Assembly (NCBI RefSeq): GCF_009498455.1
Contig: NZ_CP045644.1
Location: forward strand, 2,669,001 to 2,733,000
From: Variovorax paradoxus
GTDB lineage: Bacteria > Pseudomonadota > Gammaproteobacteria > Burkholderiales > Burkholderiaceae_C
Length of the DNA: 64,000 nucleotides
Reading direction: 5' to 3'
The notes beneath the pieces were generated by a model that had not been told where the DNA came from, did not search any database, and saw nothing but the letters and a program-made list of their open reading frames with translations. Below, in pieces: positions 56,300 through 63,928 of the stretch (position 1 is its first letter; each line of letters begins with the position of its first letter). The translations under genes and the position numbers were made by a program.

Positions 56300-56974
56300 C
56301 TACATTTTCGAACGCTGTGCGTCCGTTGCTTGACGCGATTTTTTCCCAGCCTCAATGGCTTCGCGGTAGTTCTGCTGTATCTCGTTTGTCTGGATGAGGA
56401 GCGCCGGGGCGTAGTCAGTCTCGCCACAGTGGTAGTACGGATAGCTCTGGTAGCTACAGGTGTACAGCGCCACCTCGCCCCACGGACGTATCCAACTTAT
56501 CTCTTCTGTTTCGATTCTCGGAGCACGTGCATCGAGTGAAAGAAGCTTCCATCTCATTGGTTGACGAGTGCTGGGCTTGGCACCGAGTTTCTCCGAGATA
56601 CGATCAACAAGCTCTTCAATGCGTTGCTTTCGAATCGCCGGCGTGATTTGCTCGCCAAGTGACTTAAAAGTGTTCAATCGGAACGTCGCTTCTCGGATCA
56701 CGCCGTCTGCGGTCATATACAGATTGACCCTCATTGGTTCAGTCACCCAGACTGGACCGCGCTCTTGGTCAACGCGAAACTCGTCGTCCCACATTTGCGC
56801 GCTGCCGACTCTGAAGCCCACATTGTTGTTCCATCCTTTGCGCGGCGTCACGCCGTTCATCGTGAAACCGAAGAACGTTCGCTCATCCAAGCTCGACCGG
56901 GGCTGTGGTTGTGCAGTTGCGACACAAGCAATCAGCAACAGCGGTGCGACGACGAAGACGTACCGGCGGCTCAT
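56300..56974 (-). CDS. Exported hypothetical protein
   Basis: Protein of 224 residues. The start MSRRYVFVVAPLLLIACV is a signal peptide with either a lipobox (LIAC) or a cleavage site after TAQ. The mature part is rich in aromatic residues and arginine, with two cysteines near YTCSYQSYPYYHCGET. No domain is recognised. Its ATG overlaps the stop of the zinc-ribbon membrane protein upstream by 4 bp, so they are translationally coupled. Confidence 0.7.
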   Translation of the reverse strand: MSRRYVFVVAPLLLIACVATAQPQPRSSLDERTFFGFTMNGVTPRKGWNNNVGFRVGSAQMWDDEFRVDQERGPVWVTEPMRVNLYMTADGVIREATFRLNTFKSLGEQITPAIRKQRIEELVDRISEKLGAKPSTRQPMRWKLLSLDARAPRIETEEISWIRPWGEVALYTCSYQSYPYYHCGETDYAPALLIQTNEIQQNYREAIEAGKKSRQATDAQRSKM

Positions 56975-57387
56975 CGCTTGAACCCCATGATCAGCGAGAT
57001 GACTAGCGTCATCAAAAAGCACAGGATCTGTTGCGTCGATCCGATCGGCGTCGTCAGCGTGTACAGGTAGTACACCGACGTGATGAGGATGCCGGTCTTG
57101 AAGTTCTTGGGGAACGTCTTCACGGTGCCCTTGGCGTCGTAGTGCATCGAGCCGGTCAGCGCGATCAAGCCGGTGACCACAGGGATCGTCAGAAACGACG
57201 TGATCAAGAACCAGCGACGGCGGTACCACGGCACCTGGGAATATGCGCTCGGCGCGCCCGCCAATGGCGCGGCCACGGTCGCTCCGGTCGCGGCGGCCAC
57301 GACTTGCGGCGCACCGCATTTGGGGCACATCGGCGCCGTTTCATGAATCTGTGCGCCGCAGCCGCGGCAATGCACGAACGTTGTCAT
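56971..57387 (-). CDS. Zinc-ribbon membrane protein (copy 1)
   Basis: Protein of 138 residues. The N-terminus has two CxxC knuckles (CRGCGAQ, CPKCGAP, residues 8-26), the zinc-ribbon pattern of small membrane proteins. A flexible alanine-rich linker and three hydrophobic helices (WFLITSFLTIPVVTGLIAL, ILITSVYYLYTL, ILCFLMTLVISLIMGF) follow. It is probably an inner-membrane protein. It is paralogous at its N-terminus to the next gene. Coupled to the exported protein downstream. Confidence 0.75.
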   Translation of the reverse strand: MTTFVHCRGCGAQIHETAPMCPKCGAPQVVAAATGATVAAPLAGAPSAYSQVPWYRRRWFLITSFLTIPVVTGLIALTGSMHYDAKGTVKTFPKNFKTGILITSVYYLYTLTTPIGSTQQILCFLMTLVISLIMGFKR

Positions 57388-57405
57388 TGAAGTTCTCCTC
57401 TTCAG

Positions 57406-57762
57406 TTAAAGATTGGCGAGACAGACCAGCAGAGCGGCGCCTGCTGTCACGAGACCAACCACGGCAGCTGTGCGGCCGGGTTTCTGGTGATAGATGCTCA
57501 GAGCGCCACAGACGATGGCGATGAGAGAAAGACAGAGGCCACCGAGCAGCTCGTCGCGGTCCGCCGGACCACCGTCGCTCAAGAGGCCCAAAAGCGTCAG
57601 AACGCCGAGCACGCACGAGACGATGGCCAGAACCAGACCGCCGGCCGACTTCGAGACAGCGCCGCTGGCTGCGTCTCGCTGCGGAGCACCGCAGTGGGGG
57701 CATGCCGTGGCCTGGACATGCAGCGGCTCGCCACACGCACGGCAATGCACAAGACCTTTCAT
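57406..57762 (-). CDS. Zinc-ribbon membrane protein (copy 2)
   Basis: Protein of 118 residues. The N-terminal zinc ribbon (VHCRACGEPLHVQATACPHC) matches the neighbour's VHCRGCGAQIHETAPMCPKC in spacing. Three or four hydrophobic segments follow (GGLVLAIVSCVLGVLTLLGL, LLGGLCLSLIAIVCGAL, AAVVGLVTAGAALLVC). The C-terminal parts of the pair are different. Both lie in the same orientation 18 bp apart, so they are probably one transcript. Function unknown. Confidence 0.75.
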   Translation of the reverse strand: MKGLVHCRACGEPLHVQATACPHCGAPQRDAASGAVSKSAGGLVLAIVSCVLGVLTLLGLLSDGGPADRDELLGGLCLSLIAIVCGALSIYHQKPGRTAAVVGLVTAGAALLVCLANL

Positions 57763-57905
57763 TTCGATTTCTCCTCAAGTTGTCGCCTGAAATCAGAGGG
57801 GCCACGGCTGCTGCACCGCGCCAACCTTGATTTACTTGATATGGCTTACAAAACGCATCATATATAACGCATACCAAACACGTCTGAATCACGACTCTGG
57901 GGAGC

Positions 57906-58388
57906 ATGAAATCCTCAAAAGTCGCGGTATCCAGCGACCTGGCCGTCACGTCGTCGGAAGCAAGGGCCACGGCGTCGCTGACGAGAAACCCTCTCTCGTT
58001 GGCGCTGGGCGAGAACTTGAAGCGCATCCGCCAAGAGCGCGGACTGACTCAGCAAAATCTTGCATTTGCCGCAGAAATGGACAGGACGTTTGTTTCCTTG
58101 TGCGAGCGAGGAGCGACGAATCCGTCGCTCTACAGCTTGGGCACGCTGTGTTGGTGCCTGAAGATCACCATGGCCGACTTGTTCGCCGGCATTGAGTACA
58201 CGCTGCCACCGTCCGGGATGACCAATGGCAAGAAGCGAAGAGCCAATCAGGCGTCGCACGAGCCGCGTCCACCTTCCGTCGCGACGCTCAAGCGCGCCGA
58301 GACGATGCGAAAGAAGAAGCTGGCGCAGCAAGAAGCTCTCCCTGCGACTCCTACCGCCGGTTCGCGTCGAAGGGCTCCGCAAGCTTGA
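57906..58388 (+). CDS. XRE-family HTH regulator
   Basis: Protein of 160 residues. Residues 35-95 are an XRE HTH (LGENLKRIRQERGLTQQNLA, FAAEMDRTFVSLCERGATN, PSLYSLGTLCWCLKIT). The tail after residue 110 is basic and disordered (NGKKRRAN, RKKKLAQQ). The start ATG at 57906 follows a slightly AT-rich gap shared with the divergent zinc-ribbon genes, so it may control them. Similar to many phage- or plasmid-type regulators. Confidence 0.8.
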   Translation: MKSSKVAVSSDLAVTSSEARATASLTRNPLSLALGENLKRIRQERGLTQQNLAFAAEMDRTFVSLCERGATNPSLYSLGTLCWCLKITMADLFAGIEYTLPPSGMTNGKKRRANQASHEPRPPSVATLKRAETMRKKKLAQQEALPATPTAGSRRRAPQA

Positions 58389-58479
58389 ACTTGCGCGGAT
58401 TCCAGCTCGCGTTCGCAAGTGCCGAGTTGTCTCGCAGACAACCAGCAGTCGTGTCGCTAGGAACTTCAGTCTCGCCCGC

Positions 58480-59202
58480 TCAACTAACTCTCACGCGGTC
58501 AGCACCAAGCACACCATCGTGGCGCACTACCGAAACGGCAGACATGAGCCTCACCGGCTCGCTGTGACCGGCACTTTCGTAACGCCACTCCACCGACTTG
58601 CGCCGGCGCTTGAAGTCGATCGGTCTGTCGATCTTCAGCACGCCGTTGCAACACGAAAACGGCGGCGCGTCTGCCGATGGGTCGAGCACCAGCAACGAAT
58701 CGACCGTGAACTTCTGGCCGACCATGTGGCCGCCGCTTCCGACGCCCAGCACAAAGTGCCGGTATCGGCCATCCTTGAAGCTCTCGTACGCAATCGCGGT
58801 CAGCTGACCCTTCTTGAGTGATTCCACGGCGAACACATCAACGCCTTGGTCGAAGCCGTCTGCTGACCGGACAGTGAGCGGCAACTCCAGCGCTTCGAGC
58901 GCATCCACCACATCTTGCGCGTACGCCCCTTCGAGCCAGCTATCGCCCAGCACCGCATAAAGGTCTGCTGCGACGCCGTACTTCCGATGCGTCATGGAAA
59001 GCAGTGCACTGCGCTTCGCCACGTCGAGGATCACGAGCGCCATCGCGATGCAGTGCAATGCGCAAGCACTGTCCAACTCACTCTGACGCATGTGAACCGC
59101 AACAGGGTCGAGGCGTCGGCTCTCGGTCGTTAACACGTTTCCGACAGTGAGCGCAGCGTGGTACCGCTGGACGCGGATTCCGGTGTTCGCCGAACGCATC
59201 AT
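58480..59202 (-). CDS. Papain/C39-like cysteine peptidase-like protein
   Basis: Protein of 240 residues. The spacing fits a papain-fold site: Q40 (oxyanion), C47 in SELDSACALHC, H149 in YRHFVLGVG and D174 in LLVLDPSADAP. C39-type peptidases process peptides or bacteriocins. The protein has no signal peptide and no transporter domain, so an intracellular peptidase or deamidase is possible. It overlaps closely with the gene upstream (2 bp from 59204). Assignment to the fold is by motif only. Confidence 0.55.
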   Translation of the reverse strand: MMRSANTGIRVQRYHAALTVGNVLTTESRRLDPVAVHMRQSELDSACALHCIAMALVILDVAKRSALLSMTHRKYGVAADLYAVLGDSWLEGAYAQDVVDALEALELPLTVRSADGFDQGVDVFAVESLKKGQLTAIAYESFKDGRYRHFVLGVGSGGHMVGQKFTVDSLLVLDPSADAPPFSCCNGVLKIDRPIDFKRRRKSVEWRYESAGHSEPVRLMSAVSVVRHDGVLGADRVRVS

Positions 59203-59203
59203 G

Positions 59204-59584
59204 TCAGTACTCGTCGGGAGAAAGCAGTGTCGTGCTCGACTGGTCAGCTTCGGTCACGCACCACAGGGTCGGCGTGCGTCGCCGCTCTTGTTCGGTCATG
59301 CGTTCCAGCGTCGCCGCGCCGAGCAGCCGGTACACGGAGAAGATGCGGCCACCGTCGGCCAGCGCCATCACGTTGCTCGCCGCATCATCCGTACAAACGT
59401 CGCCCCAGTCACCGCTCTGATGCCGCACCAGCAGACACGAGGGGTTGGCGCCATGCTTTTCCAGCAGAGCCATTGCACCAGGCGTCGCCAGTGTCCGACC
59501 GAGCGCGAACATCGGCTGGACGTTCTGCGGTGCCGCTGGCGTGCAGCGGTGCTTGCGAACGTTGGGGTCCAAGAGATTGCACAT
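59204..59584 (-). CDS. Small conserved plasmid/ICE-type protein
   Basis: Protein of 126 residues starting MCNLLDPNVRKHRC. It contains HQSGDWGDVCTDDAASNVMAL and RIFSVYRL, and ends EADQSSTTLLSPDEY. I recall proteins of this type from conjugative elements near mobile genes, often misnamed as restriction subunits; function unknown. The ATG at 59584 has a GGAAA ribosome site upstream. It precedes the C39-like gene, ending 2 bp before that gene's start. Confidence 0.7.
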   Translation of the reverse strand: MCNLLDPNVRKHRCTPAAPQNVQPMFALGRTLATPGAMALLEKHGANPSCLLVRHQSGDWGDVCTDDAASNVMALADGGRIFSVYRLLGAATLERMTEQERRRTPTLWCVTEADQSSTTLLSPDEY

Positions 59585-59671
59585 AATTTTCCTTTCGATG
59601 GCGGTGATGAAGTAATCGGAATGGACGTGCACTGGCCTTCGATCAGGAGACCGAATGGACACGTTGAGACA

Positions 59672-59699
59672 TAAAAAAAGCGGCCTGAAAGACCGCTTG
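59672..59699 (-). terminator. Terminator after the 353-residue gene
   Basis: Stem AAGCGG/CCGCTT with a partly paired 9-base middle, followed on the minus strand by TTTTTTA. It lies 22 bp past the stop at 59721 and would separate that gene from the two downstream. Confidence 0.7.
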
Positions 59700-59720
59700 T
59701 TCGGGATGCCGGCTGGTGCA

Positions 59721-60782
59721 CTAGCTGGCAGCGGCATACAACGCCTGCATCAATGCCAGGACCGTCACGGGCTCGTTGCGTTGGCCGTGTTCGACGAAGC
59801 AGCGTTGGACCGTCCGCTCGATGACGTCGAGCGGCAGATGGCCAGCCAGCGGCTCGCACTGCGCATCCGGCACCTGCCAGCCGGTGAGCCACGTGATGGC
59901 CGCTGAGATGTTGGCTGCGGTCAGGGGGCGTCCGCTCAAGCTGGCGATGAACGCGTCTGCCACCGGCTGCTCGAACCACTCGAGGAGCGCTGCATCCGGC
60001 ACGTCGTTTTGCGGCTGCAGCGACCAGTGCGGTAACCGCGGTTCCAGCAGGTCGAAGATCAATGCATTCTTCGATCGGTGCACGGTCTCCAGCACTTCGA
60101 TCAGCGTGTCGCTGGCCTCCAGACACTGGGACAGACTTGAGGGCACTCGCTGCGTCTCCGTCAGGATCAACCGCATAGCCTGCAGTCGACACGGCAAAAC
60201 CAGGCACTCGGCAACCGCAATGACCGGCTCTTCCAGGAGGATCGACAGTGCTTCGATCACATCAGCCCAGTTCTCGCACGGCACGCATCCGAGCACCCGA
60301 TTGAGCACGGCTGGGTACTGCGTTTCGGCGCAGTACGCCCAAAGCAAGAGCTTGCGCTCGACCGGGGTCAGATGAAGCAGCTCCGTCAGCCAGGCGAGAT
60401 TTCGAGCCACGGCGCATTCGCCATCAGGCTCCGACAAGGTCAAGGCCGCGATCTCGGCGGTGAACAGCACCGGGTCGATCAACGGCTCAGCACGATGATC
60501 CGCAGCCAGCAGGAAGCGCGGGGTATCGAACGAGCAAATGCGGACGTCGGCGATGCCAAGCTCAGGGGCGAAGAAGTTCTGGACATGACGCGCTGCCCGC
60601 TGGAAATCGTCTCCATCGACCAGGCGATGCAGATTCACGCCAAGGGTCTGAAGCATCCGGGCCGCCTGGGCTTGGCGAAACGCCACATTGCTGGGGTGCT
60701 CAGGCACGGTAAAAGGCAGGACAAGGGGCGCAGCAACCAATGCTTCAGGCACGGCTGCGCCACCGGACGAGGTGTCGGTCAT
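59721..60782 (-). CDS. Hypothetical 353-residue protein
   Basis: Cytosolic protein of 353 residues, mostly alpha-helical. It has the stretch LTPVERKLLLWAYCAETQYP, which resembles segments in the N-terminal part of some AAA+ ATPases, but there is no Walker A or B here, so any ATPase part is missing. The rest has several VIEALSILLEEPVIAVAECLV-like helices. It is followed by a terminator and has a candidate promoter in the AT-rich region upstream. Function unknown; the comparison is weak. Confidence 0.5.
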   Translation of the reverse strand: MTDTSSGGAAVPEALVAAPLVLPFTVPEHPSNVAFRQAQAARMLQTLGVNLHRLVDGDDFQRAARHVQNFFAPELGIADVRICSFDTPRFLLAADHRAEPLIDPVLFTAEIAALTLSEPDGECAVARNLAWLTELLHLTPVERKLLLWAYCAETQYPAVLNRVLGCVPCENWADVIEALSILLEEPVIAVAECLVLPCRLQAMRLILTETQRVPSSLSQCLEASDTLIEVLETVHRSKNALIFDLLEPRLPHWSLQPQNDVPDAALLEWFEQPVADAFIASLSGRPLTAANISAAITWLTGWQVPDAQCEPLAGHLPLDVIERTVQRCFVEHGQRNEPVTVLALMQALYAAAS

Positions 60783-61289
60783 AAAAGCTCCGGGAATGAG
60801 TGAGAAACGGGGACGTCAGACGCTCTGGCGCCGGCCACGACAAGGCGGTCGACGAAGCGGTCAGAAACGATCAGGGAAAGTGAAAAGCGACAGTAGAAAA
60901 ACTGCCAATGGCCAGGCTGTCACGCCGAGCCGGCGTAATTGGCCGCAGACTCGAAAACCGGTCAAAAACCGCTAAAAACACGCTATTTTTAAGCCAAAAA
61001 CAGTGAATTTCGAGAAAATATAACTATTTTTTCTATTTTACCACAAATCAAAGTCAAATCAATTAAGATGGAAATTACAATGCCAGATTGGGCATTGACT
61101 TGCAAAATTCGGATGTTTCTATATTTTCGACTGCGGTAGTCCCGCTGTGCATGCGGTCACTTCTGGCTCCCGACTCCCGTATGTACGAGTCAGTGTTACA
61201 TTCACCCTGTTTAGGGCATAACAAGACTCAACTCCTTTAGTCTTGTTTAGGCGGCAGTGCTCTATTTTTTGCCTCGAAAAAGAAAACAC
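60783..61289. other. 507-bp gene-free stretch, AT-rich at its centre
   Basis: Positions 60970-61140 are much richer in A and T than anything else in the window. Two perfect hairpins are present: CAATGCC/GGCATTG at 61078-61097, and AACAAGACT/AGTCTTGTT at 61220-61247. The second lacks a clean T run. Near them CTGTTTAGGG and CTTGTTTAGG form a loose direct repeat. No gene is supported. It may be a promoter and nucleoid-protein target, or a recombination scar. Confidence 0.55.
61035..61062 (-). promoter_or_regulatory. Candidate promoter for the 353-residue gene
   Basis: On the minus strand TTGATT (61057-61062) and TAAAAT (61035-61040) are spaced 16 bp apart, a good sigma70-like pair in very AT-rich DNA. 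It points toward the gene starting at 60782 with a leader of about 245 nt. Confidence 0.4.
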
Positions 61290-61520
61290 CTACTCCCTAA
61301 ATTTTGCATTTTCTCTGTGTGGGACCTTGCTTAAAGCATCCACCCCGTAGTCGAACGTCGTTGAGAACCTGAATTCCTCCTTCTGATCGTCAATCTCATA
61401 AATATAATAGTCAGAAGCGTCTTTCCAGAGGCAGGACGCGTATTTCACTTCCGCAGTCACCTCACCACAAAATACGACTGCAACCAATGGAAGTGTTTTT
61501 AAAAGAATAGCTCTTACCAC
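61290..61520 (-). CDS. Small secreted protein
   Basis: Protein of 76 residues. A GTG at 61520 is preceded by AGGAG with 5-bp spacing and opens a signal peptide (VVRAILLKTLPLVAVVFCGE). The mature part has aromatic residues and one cysteine (KYASCLWKDASDYYIYEIDD). It follows a broken copy of the 62645 gene family, just as the 63043 gene follows the intact copy. Function unknown. Confidence 0.6.
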   Translation of the reverse strand: MVRAILLKTLPLVAVVFCGEVTAEVKYASCLWKDASDYYIYEIDDQKEEFRFSTTFDYGVDALSKVPHRENAKFRE

Positions 61521-61579
61521 TTTGACTCCTTGAGAAAATTCGTGCGCATCGCCAATGCAGCAATTAAATCTGGAAACGT

Positions 61580-61810
61580 CTAGTTGAACGATATCCGCAC
61601 GGTGACGGTGCACTTGTGAGCGTCAACGGGTGTGGTGGAGCCAACGCTCTTTCCCGTTTCTCGGAGGTACTGTGCTTGTTGCTGCGGCAGCCTTCCTAGT
61701 GGATGAGCAGTCGCATATGCCCAAACTCATGCTCTTTATGTTGGGCATTCGCTTTGCGTATTCTGCGGCCGATGACTTGGCCTGTGCGCGCGAAGACGAC
61801 TTGGAACTGT
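61580..61810 (-). pseudogene. Decayed copy of the exported protein at 62645
   Basis: On the minus strand the residues SAAEYAKRMPNIKSMSLGIC and then, in another frame, QQQAQYLRETGKSVGSTTPV followed by DAHKCTVTVRIS match the intact gene at 62645-63046. Between them the copy has lost eight bases where the intact one reads IAKKTLWI, which breaks the frame. The 5' part, including the signal peptide, is missing or unrecognisable. Similarity is strong from about 61582 to 61790. Confidence 0.8.
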
Positions 61811-62084
61811 GACTACTATCTTGGCCGACGATGGCCCTGCGAAGGTCTATATCCAGTTGGAAACTCGTGCAGCGCTGGCGCCGCCATTCGCCTTTCCGAT
61901 CACATTGCGTGCTGAGGAGTCATTTGTTCGAACAGTTGATCGCCGCACCGATATTCCCTCGACAAAAGCGCTCGGGCGAACCCGGCGGGCGACTCACCTG
62001 CAGGGCCCGCGGTTGCGGTCTAGCGTCTTTTGCTGCTCAAAGCTTTGGCTCAGGCAACCGACTCGCTTGACACACGCCCGTAAT
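61811..62084. other. Gene-free stretch beside the pseudogene
   Basis: No gene is supported. Some open frames on the plus strand read through the region, but they lack signals and composition of real proteins. It may include the eroded 5' part of the pseudogene. Confidence 0.4.
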
Positions 62085-62423
62085 TTAAAAACCAATCCCT
62101 GCGACCGGCCATTTAGGATCTACTACGTAGGCAATCTCCATTGCATACGAGCCAGTATGTCTATTTAAAGTCATCTCTTCTTTTGCAACCTGGTCGCTCT
62201 GAAAAATCCAATAATACCTGTCAGGCGTTATTTGGGCGGCATCTTTCGCCACCGAAAATTGACTGCAGCGATCAATATTCAGGTTCTTATCCACTCCAGG
62301 GCAATTTCCAGCCTTATTAAATCTATATGGTTCGACCCGCATCGGAGTGCAAAGAAATCCATCTCGAGCGAGCGCTGGCGCACTAATCAAACAGACGGCC
62401 AAAACCGCGAGAAATTTCATCAC
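62085..62423 (-). CDS. Small secreted cysteine-containing protein (family copy 1)
   Basis: Protein of 112 residues. A signal peptide precedes ARDGFLC at the mature start. The pattern ARDGFLC, a CxxxxxxNxxxxxC-like pair, KD...Q-SPDRYY and NRxT is shared with the gene at 63521. Overall identity is low, but the order of motifs is the same, so the two are paralogues. Four cysteines suggest one or two disulfides in the periplasm. Function unknown. Confidence 0.7.
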   Translation of the reverse strand: MMKFLAVLAVCLISAPALARDGFLCTPMRVEPYRFNKAGNCPGVDKNLNIDRCSQFSVAKDAAQITPDRYYWIFQSDQVAKEEMTLNRHTGSYAMEIAYVVDPKWPVAGIGF

Positions 62424-62644
62424 ATCTCCTCCGAAGTACTATTGGGATTTCCACGCTCTCGACTGGGACTTACCGAGACTCGGCCCGGCCAAGGCCGCTC
62501 TTGCCTCACAGACAGCAGAACCGTTCGGTAAAGGCTAGTTCGTCCGCGCCCGAGAACCATCCCCTGTTCGGGTGATGGCTACAACTTTTGTCTTCCTGCA
62601 TGCTCCTTGGCGCGTTCATGTTCGAACTACGAGGAGGCCCCAGC

Positions 62645-63046
62645 ATGCGAACTTTCCTGAGCCAACCGCGAGTGTTGCAGCTCGCCATTGCCCTTGCCGC
62701 AGCTGCGCTGCACGTTTCAGCGGGGGCTCAGAGTGGGTCCATCGGAGGCGGCAAGCTCTCGCCTGATGGCCCGCGCGCAATAGAAGAACAATCCGCAGCC
62801 ATCAGCTACAGCTCGCGCTCGACAGCCTGTGCGGTAGCCAAACAATCGGCGTCCGAATACGCGAAGCGGAAGCCCAACATGAAGGACATGAGCCTCGGCA
62901 ACTGCGAGTGCTCCATCGCCAAGAAAACACTGTGGATTCCTCAGCAGCAAGCTCAGTACCACAGGGAAACGGGGCAAAGCATCGGGTCGACCACACCCGT
63001 CGAAGTTCACGAGTGCACCGTCACGGTGAGAATTTCACTCAGATGA
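62645..63046 (+). CDS. Small exported protein (intact copy of the pseudogene family)
   Basis: Protein of 133 residues. A GAGGAGG site lies 7 bp before the ATG at 62645, which starts a signal peptide ending near AGAQSGS. The mature part has four cysteines (TACAVA, NCECS, HECTV). A decayed copy exists on the other strand at 61580-61810. Its stop overlaps the next start (ATGA), so it is coupled to the secreted protein at 63043. Function unknown. Confidence 0.75.
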   Translation: MRTFLSQPRVLQLAIALAAAALHVSAGAQSGSIGGGKLSPDGPRAIEEQSAAISYSSRSTACAVAKQSASEYAKRKPNMKDMSLGNCECSIAKKTLWIPQQQAQYHRETGQSIGSTTPVEVHECTVTVRISLR

Positions 63047-63462
63047 GGCTCAACCAGATGAAAGCCTTCTGCCTCGTTGGAGTGGTCTTAGCTGCGTTGT
63101 TGCTCGGGAATGAGTCGAAAGCACAAAATCCAATCACATTGAAATGCGAGGAGATTGGAAGCGCTGGCCGCTGGAATTCATCATTGGAAATCAACACTTC
63201 CGAAAAGAAAATAATCGTCGATGGAGAGAGCTATTCATTCTCACCGCAATCGAGTGAAAAAATCGTCAAAAACAACGTAGTTCGGGAAGTGAGCGTCATC
63301 CACGAATGGACTGATGGCGGAATTTCTTGGAAAAAGGAGTTCCATGTTAACGGAAAATTCGACAGCGATTTGACCAAGCGCTATCGCCTAAATCGAATAA
63401 CTGGCGATATCCATGGGCCATATTCCTCCGGCCCATGCAAGAAAGCCGAAAAACTATTCTAA
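63043..63462 (+). CDS. Small secreted protein
   Basis: Protein of 139 residues with ATG at 63043 overlapping the previous stop; an ATG at 63058 gives a cleaner signal peptide (MKAFCLVGVVLAALLLG). Cleavage is near ESKAQNP. The mature part is beta-rich, with lysine and serine, and two cysteines (LKCEE, GPCKK). AT-rich codons differ from its 5' neighbour. No domain recognised. Confidence 0.65.
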   Translation: MRLNQMKAFCLVGVVLAALLLGNESKAQNPITLKCEEIGSAGRWNSSLEINTSEKKIIVDGESYSFSPQSSEKIVKNNVVREVSVIHEWTDGGISWKKEFHVNGKFDSDLTKRYRLNRITGDIHGPYSSGPCKKAEKLF

Positions 63463-63520
63463 GATGCTGGATAGAGGTCTGTTAATCAAATGTGGCTCAC
63501 TGATTTTAGTGAGAAATTCC

Positions 63521-63928
63521 ATGAAACATTTCACTGAAAAAATTGCGGCCTGCAGCATCGTCAAGATCGCAATGATTTTGATTTTCTCTATTTCGCAAGC
63601 CGCATTTGCTCGGGATGGATTTTTATGCTTACCTCAGGAGGTACACAATAGTTTTAGAGCAGGGGCGAGGGAGGAATCAAAAAAATGCCCGAACCCAAGC
63701 ATCAAGCAATGCCAATCACTTCTTGTTCCCAAGGACTCCCTCCAAGTCAGTCCTGATAGATATTACCTTCTGATTGGCCAAGATGAATCCTACAAAAAGC
63801 AGATTTCAATTAACCGGAATACAGCGGAGTTTTATCTTGAAACCATTTATGAGCTTCGAAGTGGCCGCTCGATAGAAACGATTTCCGGGAGCTGCCAGCC
63901 CCAGCAGATGCCTAGTCAGAAGCTTTGA
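63521..63928 (+). CDS. Small secreted cysteine-containing protein (family copy 2)
   Basis: Protein of 135 residues. A signal peptide precedes ARDGFLCLPQEV. It shares with the gene at 62085 the ARDGFLC start, a cysteine pair, VPKDSLQVSPDRYYLL against AKDAAQITPDRYYWIF, and INRNTAEFYLETIYEL against LNRHTGSYAMEIAYVV. It is AT-rich. The ATG at 63521 lies 20 bp after a short hairpin (CTCACTGATTTTAGTGAG). Function unknown. Confidence 0.7.
   Translation: MKHFTEKIAACSIVKIAMILIFSISQAAFARDGFLCLPQEVHNSFRAGAREESKKCPNPSIKQCQSLLVPKDSLQVSPDRYYLLIGQDESYKKQISINRNTAEFYLETIYELRSGRSIETISGSCQPQQMPSQKL

Noticed and set aside
61220..61247. Hairpin read as a terminator
   Set aside because: Perfect stem, but only three T's follow on either strand, and no gene ends just before it.
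61809..62168. 119-residue plus-strand frame
   Set aside because: No start signals, overlaps the eroded pseudogene region and the secreted gene on the other strand.
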